Positions 26,336 to 34,513 of a stretch of DNA of 64,000 bases are shown here, in pieces. The notes below the pieces were generated by a model that was not told the origin of the DNA, ran no database searches, and worked only from the letters and a program-made list of their open reading frames with translations. Where the stretch lies: positions 1 through 64,000 of the forward strand of contig CAJTRE010000012.1 of assembly GCA_910578495.1 (NCBI GenBank), written 5' to 3'. The DNA comes from an uncultured Dorea sp. Its GTDB lineage: Bacteria > Bacillota > Clostridia > Lachnospirales > Lachnospiraceae. The position numbers and the translations under genes were made by a program. How positions within the stretch are numbered: position 1 is the first letter of the stretch; each line of letters starts with the position of its first letter.

Positions 26336-27688
26336 ATGAAAACAATTAAAAACAACGGAGTAAAAATTGCTGTAATCGGAGGTGGCAGCAGCTATACACC
26401 GGAACTGATGGATGGATTCATCAAACGACACAAAGAACTTCCGATTCGCGAAATTGTCCTTGTGGATATTGAAGAAGGTAAAGAAAAATTGAAAATCGTC
26501 GCTGAAATGTCCCAGAGAATGTGGGATTCTTCTCCTTGCCAGACAGAAGTTCGTTCCACCTTACACAGAGAAGAAGCTCTTCTTAATGCAGATTTTGTTA
26601 TCACACAATTACGCGTTGGACAATTAGATGCACGCATTAAGGACGAGCGGATTCCACAATCACATGGTCTATTGGGACAAGAAACAAACGGAGCAGGCGG
26701 AATTTTTAAAGCCCTGAGAACAATTCCGGTAATCCTAAATCTGATAGTCGATATGAAGAAGTTATGTCCAAACGCATGGCTGATTAATTTTACAAACCCA
26801 AGCGGTATGATCACAGAAGCTATTTTACGTTACGGAAACTGGGAAAAAGTAATCGGTCTGTGCAACGTACCAATAAGCGCCATGGTAAAAGAAAGCCGTA
26901 TTCTTGGGCACACTCCGGATGAACTAAACTACCTCTTCGGCGGATTGAATCATTTTCACTGGCATAGAGTCTATGACAAAAACGGACAAGAAGTTACCGA
27001 TAAAATGATAGATAATATATATAATAAAGAATTTGGTATTGTAAAGAATATTCACGATGTTCCGTTCTTTATGGAGCACTTAAAAGCTATTGGCATGATT
27101 CCATGTCCTTATCACCGTTATTATTACAGACAGGAAGAGATGCTTCAATTCGCCACAGAAGATTATGAAACCATTGGAACACGAGCAGAACAAGTGAAAC
27201 AGACAGAAACCGAACTGTTCGAACTGTATCAGGATGTAAACCTGACCGAAAAACCGGAACAGCTATCAAAACGAGGCGGTGCGCATTATTCAGATGCCGC
27301 ATGCGAAGCTATAACTTCACTTTACAGAGATAAAAAAACTTATATGGTCGTTTCAACAAAAAATAAAGGTGCTTTGCCGGATCTCCCTCCAGACTGTGCC
27401 GTAGAAGTTTCCTCTTACATTAGCGCTTCTGGTCCTCTGCCTATAGCCTTTGGCGCCTTATCCCCAGCAGAGAGAGGCTGGCTTCAGTTGATGAAAAATA
27501 TGGAGTTATGTGTCTGCGAAGCCGCAATCTCTGGAGATTACGGTATGTTGATGCAGGCATTTGCCTTAAACCCACTAATTCCATTTGGTGAAAGGGCAAG
27601 GGAAGTCATAGACGAACTTCTAATTGCGCATAAAAAATATCTACCACAGTTTTCAGCAACAATTTCGGCTCTTGAAAACAGGAAATAA
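26336..27688 (+). CDS. Family 4 glycosidase (6-phospho-beta-glucosidase type)
   Basis: GH4 enzymes split phosphorylated disaccharides by an NAD- and divalent-metal-dependent redox mechanism. The 450-residue protein has the Rossmann motif AVIGGGSSYTPEL at its start, the metal-site Cys in GLCNVPI (about residue 180) and His in NHFHWHRV. The ETNGAGGIFKALRTIP segment is typical of the 6-phospho-beta-glucosidase branch. ATG 26336 is preferred over 26318 because a GGAG lies 12 bases upstream. The neighbours are ABC permeases, not a PTS, so the phosphate must be added inside the cell, presumably by the ROK kinase that follows. Confidence 0.88.
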   Translation: MKTIKNNGVKIAVIGGGSSYTPELMDGFIKRHKELPIREIVLVDIEEGKEKLKIVAEMSQRMWDSSPCQTEVRSTLHREEALLNADFVITQLRVGQLDARIKDERIPQSHGLLGQETNGAGGIFKALRTIPVILNLIVDMKKLCPNAWLINFTNPSGMITEAILRYGNWEKVIGLCNVPISAMVKESRILGHTPDELNYLFGGLNHFHWHRVYDKNGQEVTDKMIDNIYNKEFGIVKNIHDVPFFMEHLKAIGMIPCPYHRYYYRQEEMLQFATEDYETIGTRAEQVKQTETELFELYQDVNLTEKPEQLSKRGGAHYSDAACEAITSLYRDKKTYMVVSTKNKGALPDLPPDCAVEVSSYISASGPLPIAFGALSPAERGWLQLMKNMELCVCEAAISGDYGMLMQAFALNPLIPFGERAREVIDELLIAHKKYLPQFSATISALENRK

Positions 27689-27718
27689 TATAACATTAAC
27701 AGAAACAGGAGAAACGCC

Positions 27719-28624
27719 ATGTATCTTGGGATTGATATTGGAGGAACTTACATAAAATACGCATATATTGACGATACGTTTCATATTCAACGTGTTTGGA
27801 AGAAAGAAACCATGGATTTTAAAGACAAAAATGGATTTTACGACGAACTGTGCAAAGGGCTTAATACAGAAAACATTTCTCTTATAGGTATTAGTGTCCC
27901 TGGAATAGTGGACGATATAACCGGCGCGCTCCTCTCTAAAGCCGCAAAAAAAATTGAAGTTTTAAAGGGTACAATCCCTGCTCAGGAAATCGAAAAAAGA
28001 CTAAAACGTCCGGCGAAAGCCTTAAATGATGGAAAAGCCGCAGGTTATTGTGAAGTGCGAATGGGAAATGGAAAAAATACCGCCTCAAGCGCTTACTGGA
28101 TTATCGGAACCGGAATTGGAGGATGCCTCTGCAAAGGAACTGAAATTATAACTGGAGCTAACGGTCTTGCTGGAGAGTTCTCCCATATCCCCATACGCCG
28201 TACAGATGGTATTTGGGATGTTCTGGGCGAAAATGCGTCGGCAGGTGCACTGTCGCGTATTTACAATATACGCTATAAGAAATCTAAAAAGCCTCCTGTA
28301 CAGACGGCAGAAGAAGTCGTGGCTCTATCACGTAAAGGTGACGCTGCCGCAATAAACGCAGTCCATGAATGGATTCACTATCAGGTACAGGGTTTACAAA
28401 TATTAGTATCCATATATAACCCCGAAGTCATCTGCATTGGAGGCGCTATCAGCCATGATGAATCTCTAATTGCCTGTATCCGTCAAGCATTTGTTGAGGC
28501 AGACTATTGGTTTTCCGATATTTTGACAACAAGAATCGAAAAATGTCAATACGGAAGCAACGCAAACCTCCTTGGAGCAACGATGTATGCTGCTAAATCA
28601 GGAAACAAAGAGGATATCTATTAA
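27719..28624 (+). CDS. ROK-family sugar kinase (possible beta-glucoside kinase)
   Basis: The 301-residue protein has the ROK phosphate motif DIGGTYIK (residues 5-12), the IGTGIGGCLCKG nucleotide segment and the GEFSHIPI loop near residue 155. The Cys-rich zinc motif CxCGxxGCxE of classical ROK glucokinases is absent. The segment reads RRTDGIWDVLGENASAGAL instead. Position after an ABC importer and a GH4 glycosidase suggests a kinase that phosphorylates an imported disaccharide to supply the GH4 enzyme, but a plain glucokinase is also possible. ATG 27719 has AGGAGA upstream. Confidence 0.82.
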   Translation: MYLGIDIGGTYIKYAYIDDTFHIQRVWKKETMDFKDKNGFYDELCKGLNTENISLIGISVPGIVDDITGALLSKAAKKIEVLKGTIPAQEIEKRLKRPAKALNDGKAAGYCEVRMGNGKNTASSAYWIIGTGIGGCLCKGTEIITGANGLAGEFSHIPIRRTDGIWDVLGENASAGALSRIYNIRYKKSKKPPVQTAEEVVALSRKGDAAAINAVHEWIHYQVQGLQILVSIYNPEVICIGGAISHDESLIACIRQAFVEADYWFSDILTTRIEKCQYGSNANLLGATMYAAKSGNKEDIY

Positions 28625-28703
28625 TTTTAATATTTGTGGCACTGATGAACGCAACTGGTATTGTTTTTCTTTGGGCAAAAACTGTAAATTTAATTTCTTG
28701 TAG

Positions 28704-28736
28704 ACAAAACCACTGGATAAAAACCGGTGGTTTTGT
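28704..28736 (+). terminator. Terminator after the ROK kinase gene
   Basis: ACAAAACCAC and GTGGTTTTGT form a 10-bp stem with a 13-base loop, followed by ACTTTC. It ends the decaying sugar operon. Confidence 0.6.
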
Positions 28737-28778
28737 TACTTTCAAAGTTTTTGCTCCGCCTTAGGATGTAAAGATTAA

Positions 28779-29021
28779 TTAATCACGCAGCATGATTACT
28801 TCATCTGCTTTCTCCGCCATCATCCGCATATGCGTCACTACGATTACACAGATTTTGTCTTCATGCGCCAGTTTTTGAAACAGTTGAATAATCTCATCCG
28901 CTGTATCTTCATCCAAGTTACCCGTAGGTTCATCTGCCAGTATCACTTTCGCCTGACAGGCAACTGTCCTCGCAATTGCCACTCTCTGTTTCTGTTCCCC
29001 TGACAGTCTCACCTCCTTCAC
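28779..29021 (-). pseudogene. C-terminal fragment of a MacB/LolD-type ABC ATPase
   Basis: The 80 codons keep the ABC signature (LSGEQKQRVAIAR), Walker B (VILADEPTGNLDE) and the switch His (VVTHMRMMAEKADEV), but the front half with Walker A is absent. A TAA codon lies directly before the GTG that opens the frame. It is a relic of an antibiotic or lipoprotein export ATPase, with no permease beside it. Confidence 0.85.
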
Positions 29022-29083
29022 TTATTAGACACGCATTTGACAGATTATATTACATATTTAATAAATTTTCCTCAAAACAACTA

Positions 29084-29143
29084 TGCTGACATAATAATAC
29101 AGGATGTGCAAGTAAACCCGCACATCCTGTTTATTTGTCAGCA
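29084..29143 (-). terminator. Long hairpin after the MsmX-type ATPase gene
   Basis: A perfect inner stem ACAGGATGTGC / GCACATCCTGT (29099-29130) extends with interruptions to TGCTGAC / GTCAGCA (29084-29143). It follows the ATPase stop codon and is a plausible terminator, although the T tract is weak. Confidence 0.55.
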
Positions 29144-29162
29144 CGTAACCGAATAGTTACCA

Positions 29163-30275
29163 CTAGTTTGTAATTGTCTGCTCTGTCTCTTTATCAAATA
29201 CGTGAATCTTCTCTGCGTCTAATGCAAACTTCACTGTATCGCCTGTTCTGGCTGCTGTCTTAGGCTCAACTCTTGCTGTCATGCTGGAACCTTCATAATC
29301 AAAGTATAAGAATACTTCTGCTCCGAGCATCTCGTACACACGAATCTTTGCTTCGATTACAGTATCCTGAGATTTTGCAAGGAACTCTGGCTCATCATGT
29401 ACGTCCTCCGGACGAATTCCAAGAACAACGGTCTTTCCATCATATCCGCCGTCAATAAGCTTTTTCGCTTTGTCTGCGGAAAGTTTGATAGAAGACGGGC
29501 CTGCCTGTAAATATACATCGCTTCCCTGTACTTTACATACCGCGTCAACAAAGTTCATCTGTGGAGAACCGATAAATCCGGCTACGAATAAGTTACATGG
29601 ACGATCGTAAAGTGTCTGAGGTGTATCTACCTGCTGAACAACTCCCGCATTCATAACTACAATTCTTGTACCAAGAGTCATAGCCTCTGTCTGGTCATGT
29701 GTTACGTAGATGATCGTTGTACCTAATCTCTGATGTAATTTGGAAATCTCAATACGCATCTGTCCACGAAGTTTTGCATCAAGGTTTGATAAAGGCTCAT
29801 CCATAAGGAATACTTTAGGATTACGAACGATCGCACGTCCCATAGCAACACGCTGTCTCTGACCACCAGAAAGCGCTTTTGGTTTACGATCAAGTAATGC
29901 TTCCAAATCAAGAATCTTTGCTGCCTCTCTTACCATTTTATCAATCTCATCTTTTGGCACTTTTCTTAATTTCAGACCAAACGCCATATTATCATATACT
30001 GTCATGTGTGGATACAGCGCATAGTTCTGGAATACCATCGCAATATCTCTGTCTTTTGGCTCAACATCATTCACAACTTTGTCACCGATCATTAACTCTC
30101 CAGACGAAATATCCTCAAGTCCTGCAACCATACGAAGCGTTGTAGATTTACCACAGCCGGACGGTCCTACGAAGATAATAAACTCTTTGTCTTCAATCTC
30201 AAGGTTAAAGTCTTTTACTGCTTCAAATCCATTCGGATAAGTCTTATTAATGTGTTTCAATGATAAACTTGCCAT
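29163..30275 (-). CDS. Multi-importer sugar ABC ATPase (MsmX/UgpC type)
   Basis: The 370-residue ATPase powers CUT1-type carbohydrate importers. It has Walker A GPSGCGKST (residues 37-45), signature LSGGQRQRVA (about 135), Walker B VFLMDEPLSNLD, and the extended C-terminal OB-fold regulatory domain (about 240-370) typical of MsmX/UgpC/MalK. ATG 30275 (MASLSLKH) is chosen because AGGAGG lies 9 bases upstream. The frame is open to 30299. It is monocistronic and carries no permease genes, as expected for an ATPase shared by several systems. Both importers in this window (24.5-26.3 kb and 48.5-51.6 kb) lack their own ATPase. Confidence 0.93.
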   Translation of the reverse strand: MASLSLKHINKTYPNGFEAVKDFNLEIEDKEFIIFVGPSGCGKSTTLRMVAGLEDISSGELMIGDKVVNDVEPKDRDIAMVFQNYALYPHMTVYDNMAFGLKLRKVPKDEIDKMVREAAKILDLEALLDRKPKALSGGQRQRVAMGRAIVRNPKVFLMDEPLSNLDAKLRGQMRIEISKLHQRLGTTIIYVTHDQTEAMTLGTRIVVMNAGVVQQVDTPQTLYDRPCNLFVAGFIGSPQMNFVDAVCKVQGSDVYLQAGPSSIKLSADKAKKLIDGGYDGKTVVLGIRPEDVHDEPEFLAKSQDTVIEAKIRVYEMLGAEVFLYFDYEGSSMTARVEPKTAARTGDTVKFALDAEKIHVFDKETEQTITN

Positions 30276-30344
30276 TTCAAAAATCCTCCTAAAAATCATT
30301 TATACACTTCTTGTGTACCTTTTGTTCTCTCTGTTTTACAGTAT

Positions 30345-30392
30345 ATAAAAAAAATTCAACTTGAGGTATACTCAAGTTGAACAATTTTTTTT
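30345..30392. terminator. Bidirectional terminator after rsmI
   Basis: A perfect 11-base inverted repeat (TTCAACTTGAG / CTCAAGTTGAA) with a 5-base loop is flanked by A and T runs, giving T tracts on both strands. It ends the pgi-rsmI operon. Confidence 0.8.
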
Positions 30393-30433
30393 AAATTTTC
30401 TATACAAGTTGTACAAGGATATATTTTCCTGTT

Positions 30434-31270
30434 TTACAAAAGCGCCTGATAAATATCTCTTTTACTTACTCCCCGATCTTTCGCCACCTGTTTCATAGCG
30501 TCCTTTTTATTCATATCCTGCGCAAGATAGTGCTGCATATGTTCCTCTATCGTAAGTTCTGCCCAACGGGCTGTCTCTTCTTCCTTGATCTGCTGAAAAC
30601 TCTTTCCTTCAATTACAAGCACACATTCTCCTTTCGGCTCATTTACCTCATAGTAAGCTTCCGCCTCTTCTAACGTGGTCTGAAATACTGTCTCATGCTT
30701 CTTTGTAAGTTCCCGGCATACGCTTACCTTTCGATTCCCCAACACATTATACAAAAGCTGAAGTGTTTTCAACAAGCGGTGGGGCGCTTCATACAAAATG
30801 ATTGTCCGAGTTTCTTCTTTCAATCCATCAAGTATCGACTGGCGTTCTTTTTTATCCGTCGGAAGAAATGCTTCAAACGCAAATCTTCTTGTCGGAAGTC
30901 CCGATATTGTAAGCGCCGTAATACACGCAGCCGCCCCCGGTACTGCCGTCACCGTAACATTCGATTCATGGCACATCCGCACCAATTCTTCTCCGGGATC
31001 AGAGATACCCGGCGTTCCGGCATCCGTAATGAGCGCAATATTCTCGCCACTTAACAGTCTCTCCACCAATTTACGTCCTTTTTCTATCTTATTGTACTCG
31101 TGATAGCTGGTCATGGGCGTTTTTATCTCAAAATGATTCAGAAGCTTGATACTGTTGCGCGTGTCCTCTGCCGCAATCAAATCTGCTTCTTTTAGGATGC
31201 GGACCGCCCGGAATGTCATATCTTCCAGATTGCCAATGGGCGTTGCGCATAAATATAAAGTTCCGGACAT
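30434..31270 (-). CDS. rsmI: 16S rRNA (cytidine(1402)-2'-O)-methyltransferase RsmI
   Basis: RsmI methylates the 2'-OH of C1402 in the 30S decoding centre. The 278-residue protein has the tetrapyrrole-methylase fold with LCATPIGNLEDMTFRAV at the front, AEDTRNSIKLLNHF, and the SAM loop DAGTPGISDPGEELV near residue 85. It has the short C-terminal helical extension of the family (KRDIYQALL end). It is the last gene of an operon that in order resembles the Bacillus subtilis yaaO-holB-yaaT-yabB-rsmI region. The product is cytoplasmic. Confidence 0.95.
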   Translation of the reverse strand: MSGTLYLCATPIGNLEDMTFRAVRILKEADLIAAEDTRNSIKLLNHFEIKTPMTSYHEYNKIEKGRKLVERLLSGENIALITDAGTPGISDPGEELVRMCHESNVTVTAVPGAAACITALTISGLPTRRFAFEAFLPTDKKERQSILDGLKEETRTIILYEAPHRLLKTLQLLYNVLGNRKVSVCRELTKKHETVFQTTLEEAEAYYEVNEPKGECVLVIEGKSFQQIKEEETARWAELTIEEHMQHYLAQDMNKKDAMKQVAKDRGVSKRDIYQALL

Positions 31271-31297
31271 AGGCTTTTCCTTTCTTTAGCATACTTT

Positions 31298-32044
31298 TTA
31301 CGAAGCTGTTCCATAATAAATTTTCAATAATTCTTTCGTATAGCTTCCATCCTTTTCATACACAATCAGCGGCGGCTCTACCGTCATTCTTGGATTTCCG
31401 CATTTTCGTCCTTCAATCAGCAGCATATTAGGCTCTTTGTCCACATGCGGGTATACAAGTCTCATACGCTTAGGCTCCAACTTATACTGACACATCTTTG
31501 CCATAATCTCCGGCAGACGAAACGGACGATGTACCATATAAAATCTGCCTCTCACTTTCAATACTTTTGCACTTTCTCTTAAAACATCATCTAATGTACA
31601 CAATGCTTCATGTCTCGCAATATAAAGTGCTTCCTTATTGTTTTTAAGACCATGCTTCCCCATCATATAAGGTGGATTAGTCGTAACAACATCAAAAGAG
31701 GCATTGCCGAATATTTCTGCCGCCTCTTTAATATCTCCAGTCACGATATGTACTTTTTCTTCCAGGCAGTTATGCAGTACGCTCCTTCTTGCCATATCGG
31801 CACTTTCTTCTTGAATCTCAAGCCCCACATAGGAACTTCCTCCATTCTTAGCTTCCAGAAGGATAGGAAGAATCCCTGTTCCGGTGCCGAGATCCAACAC
31901 TTTCTCGTTTTTTTTCACAGATACAAAGGAAGATAAAAGTACGGCATCCATGCCAAAACAAAATCTACCGGGACTCTGGATAATCTCGTATCCCTTAATC
32001 TGAAGATCATCCAGACGTTCACCTTCTCGTAACCTATTCATCAT
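31298..32044 (-). CDS. tRNA1(Val) A37 N6-methyltransferase-like protein (YabB/TrmN6)
   Basis: The 248-residue class I methyltransferase has the SAM motif LDLGTGTGILPILL (about residues 50-63) and the NPPY catalytic motif (TTNPPYMMGK, near 124) of adenine-N6 methyltransferases. Homologues in this gene position are B. subtilis YabB; the E. coli relative TrmN6 modifies A37 of tRNA-Val. The specific substrate here is inferred. The start overlaps the ricT stop by 11 bases (ATGATGAATAG), which indicates coupling. Confidence 0.85.
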   Translation of the reverse strand: MMNRLREGERLDDLQIKGYEIIQSPGRFCFGMDAVLLSSFVSVKKNEKVLDLGTGTGILPILLEAKNGGSSYVGLEIQEESADMARRSVLHNCLEEKVHIVTGDIKEAAEIFGNASFDVVTTNPPYMMGKHGLKNNKEALYIARHEALCTLDDVLRESAKVLKVRGRFYMVHRPFRLPEIMAKMCQYKLEPKRMRLVYPHVDKEPNMLLIEGRKCGNPRMTVEPPLIVYEKDGSYTKELLKIYYGTAS

Positions 32045-32945
32045 CTAATTTGGATACTCCATTTCTCTCTTCCAATGCACGAAGCTGTGCCATCTCCTCT
32101 TTGGAAATGTTAACATCTTTCTTCCTGCGTCTTGGTTTGAATCTAAGCTCTGCCGCCTTGTACTCACGAATCTCTTTCTCATCGTTATCCAGTGTTACAA
32201 TTACTTTCACAAGCTGGCGGAGTACATTGACGGACTGAACATTTCCCTTTAAACCTTCCGGCGTCGTCACAAAGTCTCCAGTAGACGGCAGGCGGCTGTT
32301 AAGCTCTTCGTAAGTCTCTTCCTCATTCGTAAGACAGCACATCAGTCTTCCACATACACCCGAAATCTTTGTCGGGTTCAAGGAGAGATTCTGTTCCTTT
32401 GCCATCTTAATAGACACTGGGGCAAACTCTGACAAATACGTATGACAACACAACGCTCTTCCACAAATACCGATACCCCCGCGAATCTTCGTCTCATCGC
32501 GGACTCCGATCTGCCGAAGCTCAATGCGGGTACGGAACACACTTGCAAGATCTTTTACTAATTCACGAAAATCCACCCTTCCATCTGCCGTAAAATAAAA
32601 CAACACTTTATTATTGTCAAATGTATATTCTGCATCAATAAGCTTCATTTCCAAACCATGCTTCCGAATCTTTTCCAGACAGATATGAAACGCCTCTTTT
32701 TCTTTTTCGCGGTTCTTTTCTTCCTTTTTCTTATCCTCTTCAGTAGCGATACGGATTACCGGTTTTAACGGCTGTGTAATTTTGTCGTCTTCAATCTCCT
32801 TTTCGCCAAGTACAACCGAACCAAATTCTACGCCGCGGGCAGTTTCCACAATTACATTTTCTCCGCTTTTAATCTTCAGTTTTCCAGGCGCAAAGAAATA
32901 TATCTTACCGGCAGGTCGAAATCTTACTCCTATTACTTTTATCAT
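32034..32945 (-). CDS. ricT: PSP1-domain protein RicT (YaaT)
   Basis: RicT is part of the RicA-RicF-RicT complex that in B. subtilis affects RNase Y-dependent mRNA maturation, sporulation and competence. The 303-residue protein has the PSP1 C-terminal region with the Cys sets GICGRALCCHTYLSEF and GVCGRLMCCLTNE, known in the family to bind Fe-S clusters. The start MIKVIGVRFRPAGKIYFF is typical. It lies between holB and the TrmN6-like gene, as in Bacillus. No ricA or ricF gene is in this window. Confidence 0.92.
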   Translation of the reverse strand: MIKVIGVRFRPAGKIYFFAPGKLKIKSGENVIVETARGVEFGSVVLGEKEIEDDKITQPLKPVIRIATEEDKKKEEKNREKEKEAFHICLEKIRKHGLEMKLIDAEYTFDNNKVLFYFTADGRVDFRELVKDLASVFRTRIELRQIGVRDETKIRGGIGICGRALCCHTYLSEFAPVSIKMAKEQNLSLNPTKISGVCGRLMCCLTNEEETYEELNSRLPSTGDFVTTPEGLKGNVQSVNVLRQLVKVIVTLDNDEKEIREYKAAELRFKPRRRKKDVNISKEEMAQLRALEERNGVSKLDDE

Positions 32946-32949
32946 CTAT

Positions 32950-33939
32950 TTAATTCTCCTTTATCGTCAAGAATAAAAGCTCCATAACCAACTCAAAATT
33001 AACATTTGCTTTTAATCTCGCTTTCGCTTTGTCCAAACTTTCAATAATAATCTCTATTCCTTCATAAGAGCTTCTCTTCGCCCGCTCTTTAATGTACTGT
33101 ATCTGATCTTTAAATACAACCTTATCTATTTCCTTTGTTGCTTTGTACAGTAAAACGTCACGAAACCATATCATTATGATATCCAGATAATCACTGATCT
33201 CAAGTTTATAAGCAGTGATGTGGTTTACTGCATTGACAATCTCCGAAATCTCCATTTCCTGAATGTATTTCAAGAGCTGAACAGCCTCTTCTCTGATTTC
33301 ATTGAAATGCTCCGAATTTGCCAGCATAATCGCGCGGCCCACATTTCCTCTGGCAAATGCAGTACATACATCCGCCTTGTAATCCGGAACTTCCATCTTC
33401 TCCATCAAATATTTTTTAATCAATGTATCTTTGATATTTCTGAGTTTTAACATCACACAACGGGAATTGATGGTAGGAAGCAAAAGCTCTGCATTCTCCG
33501 TAAGCAGAAAGATCACCGCATAATGCGGCGGTTCTTCTATCGTCTTGAGAAGTGCATTCTGCGCCTGGGGAGTCATCTTATCTGCCTCCGGGATAATATA
33601 GATCTTATATGGACCTTGATATGGTTTGACATTGATGGTGTTATTCACCTGCTCCCGAATGTCATCCACACTAATCGTATTCGGTTTTTCATGAATAATA
33701 CGGATAATATCCGGATGATTACCGCTCTCCGCCTGTCTACAGGAATGGCACTCATTACATGGATCTGGTTCCTGCTTTTCACAGAGAAGCGTCATAGCAA
33801 ACAAATTTGCCAGCATCTTCTTACCGGAACCCCTCTCTCCGTTAATAATATAAGCATGTGATACCCTGTTCTCGGATACCGCATTACTAATATATTTGGT
33901 GACATCTTTGTGTCCTACTACGTTTTTAAAACTTACCAT
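32950..33939 (-). CDS. holB: DNA polymerase III subunit delta'
   Basis: Delta' is a clamp-loader subunit. The 329-residue protein has the AAA+ fold with a modified P-loop (NGERGSGKKMLANLFA), as usual for delta', and a zinc module of four Cys (CEKQEPDPCNECHSC). The VDDIREQ and KTIEEPP segments match the clamp-loader family. It overlaps the guanylate-kinase-like gene by 14 bases and precedes ricT by 4 bases, as in the Firmicute holB-yaaT pair. Confidence 0.93.
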   Translation of the reverse strand: MVSFKNVVGHKDVTKYISNAVSENRVSHAYIINGERGSGKKMLANLFAMTLLCEKQEPDPCNECHSCRQAESGNHPDIIRIIHEKPNTISVDDIREQVNNTINVKPYQGPYKIYIIPEADKMTPQAQNALLKTIEEPPHYAVIFLLTENAELLLPTINSRCVMLKLRNIKDTLIKKYLMEKMEVPDYKADVCTAFARGNVGRAIMLANSEHFNEIREEAVQLLKYIQEMEISEIVNAVNHITAYKLEISDYLDIIMIWFRDVLLYKATKEIDKVVFKDQIQYIKERAKRSSYEGIEIIIESLDKAKARLKANVNFELVMELLFLTIKEN

Positions 33940-34513
33940 ATCGTATTTCCCCTGTGATTTCTTCTAAACATTGTATTTTGTCATTGTTATAGTATCTTTT
34001 TGTAATTCCGGCACATTGGAGATTCTCCTCAGAAAAGTCTTTCTGATCTGCAAGAAATCTCCTGCACATCTCCTCGTACTTCGGCGTCTGCTGTCTCCGC
34101 TCACGCTCCAACGCTCGTGAAAGACGCTCTCCATCCTCCACTTCAATGTAAATCGGAACAATCCTGTCAGCGCCATAGTATCGCTTCATATTCCTATAGG
34201 ACTCTAATGTGCCCATGACCAGATAGTCTGATTCTTCCAAATCTACCTGTCCATCTTCTATTGTAGCATATTTCCACTCTCCATATACAGTGTTATATGT
34301 TCTTTTCTCAACAATTTTGCCTGCCACATCATATTTCTCAAGCTCTTCGTCTGAAACAAAGTAGTATTCTACTCCATTTGTCTCTCCCGCACGAATCGGT
34401 CTTGTCGTATAAGGAACAAGCGTCTTAAGCGCCGGAAACATCAGCAGTAACTCTTTATACAGCGTATCTTTCCCAGAGGAACTTTTACCCATCAGATAAT
34501 AAATTTTACCCAT
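33926..34513 (-). CDS. Guanylate kinase-like protein
   Basis: The 195-residue protein has the P-loop GKSSSGKDTLY (residues 9-19) and the GMP-binding signature YTTRPIRAGETNGVEYYFVS. The later NTVYGEWKYAT segment corresponds to the family's GNxYGT region, but with changes. The usual Firmicute gene at this place is tmk (thymidylate kinase), and the sequence is clearly of the GMP kinase family instead. A second, canonical gmk may exist elsewhere, so nucleotide specificity is uncertain. It overlaps the decarboxylase by 8 bases and holB by 14 bases. Confidence 0.82.
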   Translation of the reverse strand: MGKIYYLMGKSSSGKDTLYKELLLMFPALKTLVPYTTRPIRAGETNGVEYYFVSDEELEKYDVAGKIVEKRTYNTVYGEWKYATIEDGQVDLEESDYLVMGTLESYRNMKRYYGADRIVPIYIEVEDGERLSRALERERRQQTPKYEEMCRRFLADQKDFSEENLQCAGITKRYYNNDKIQCLEEITGEIRYGKF

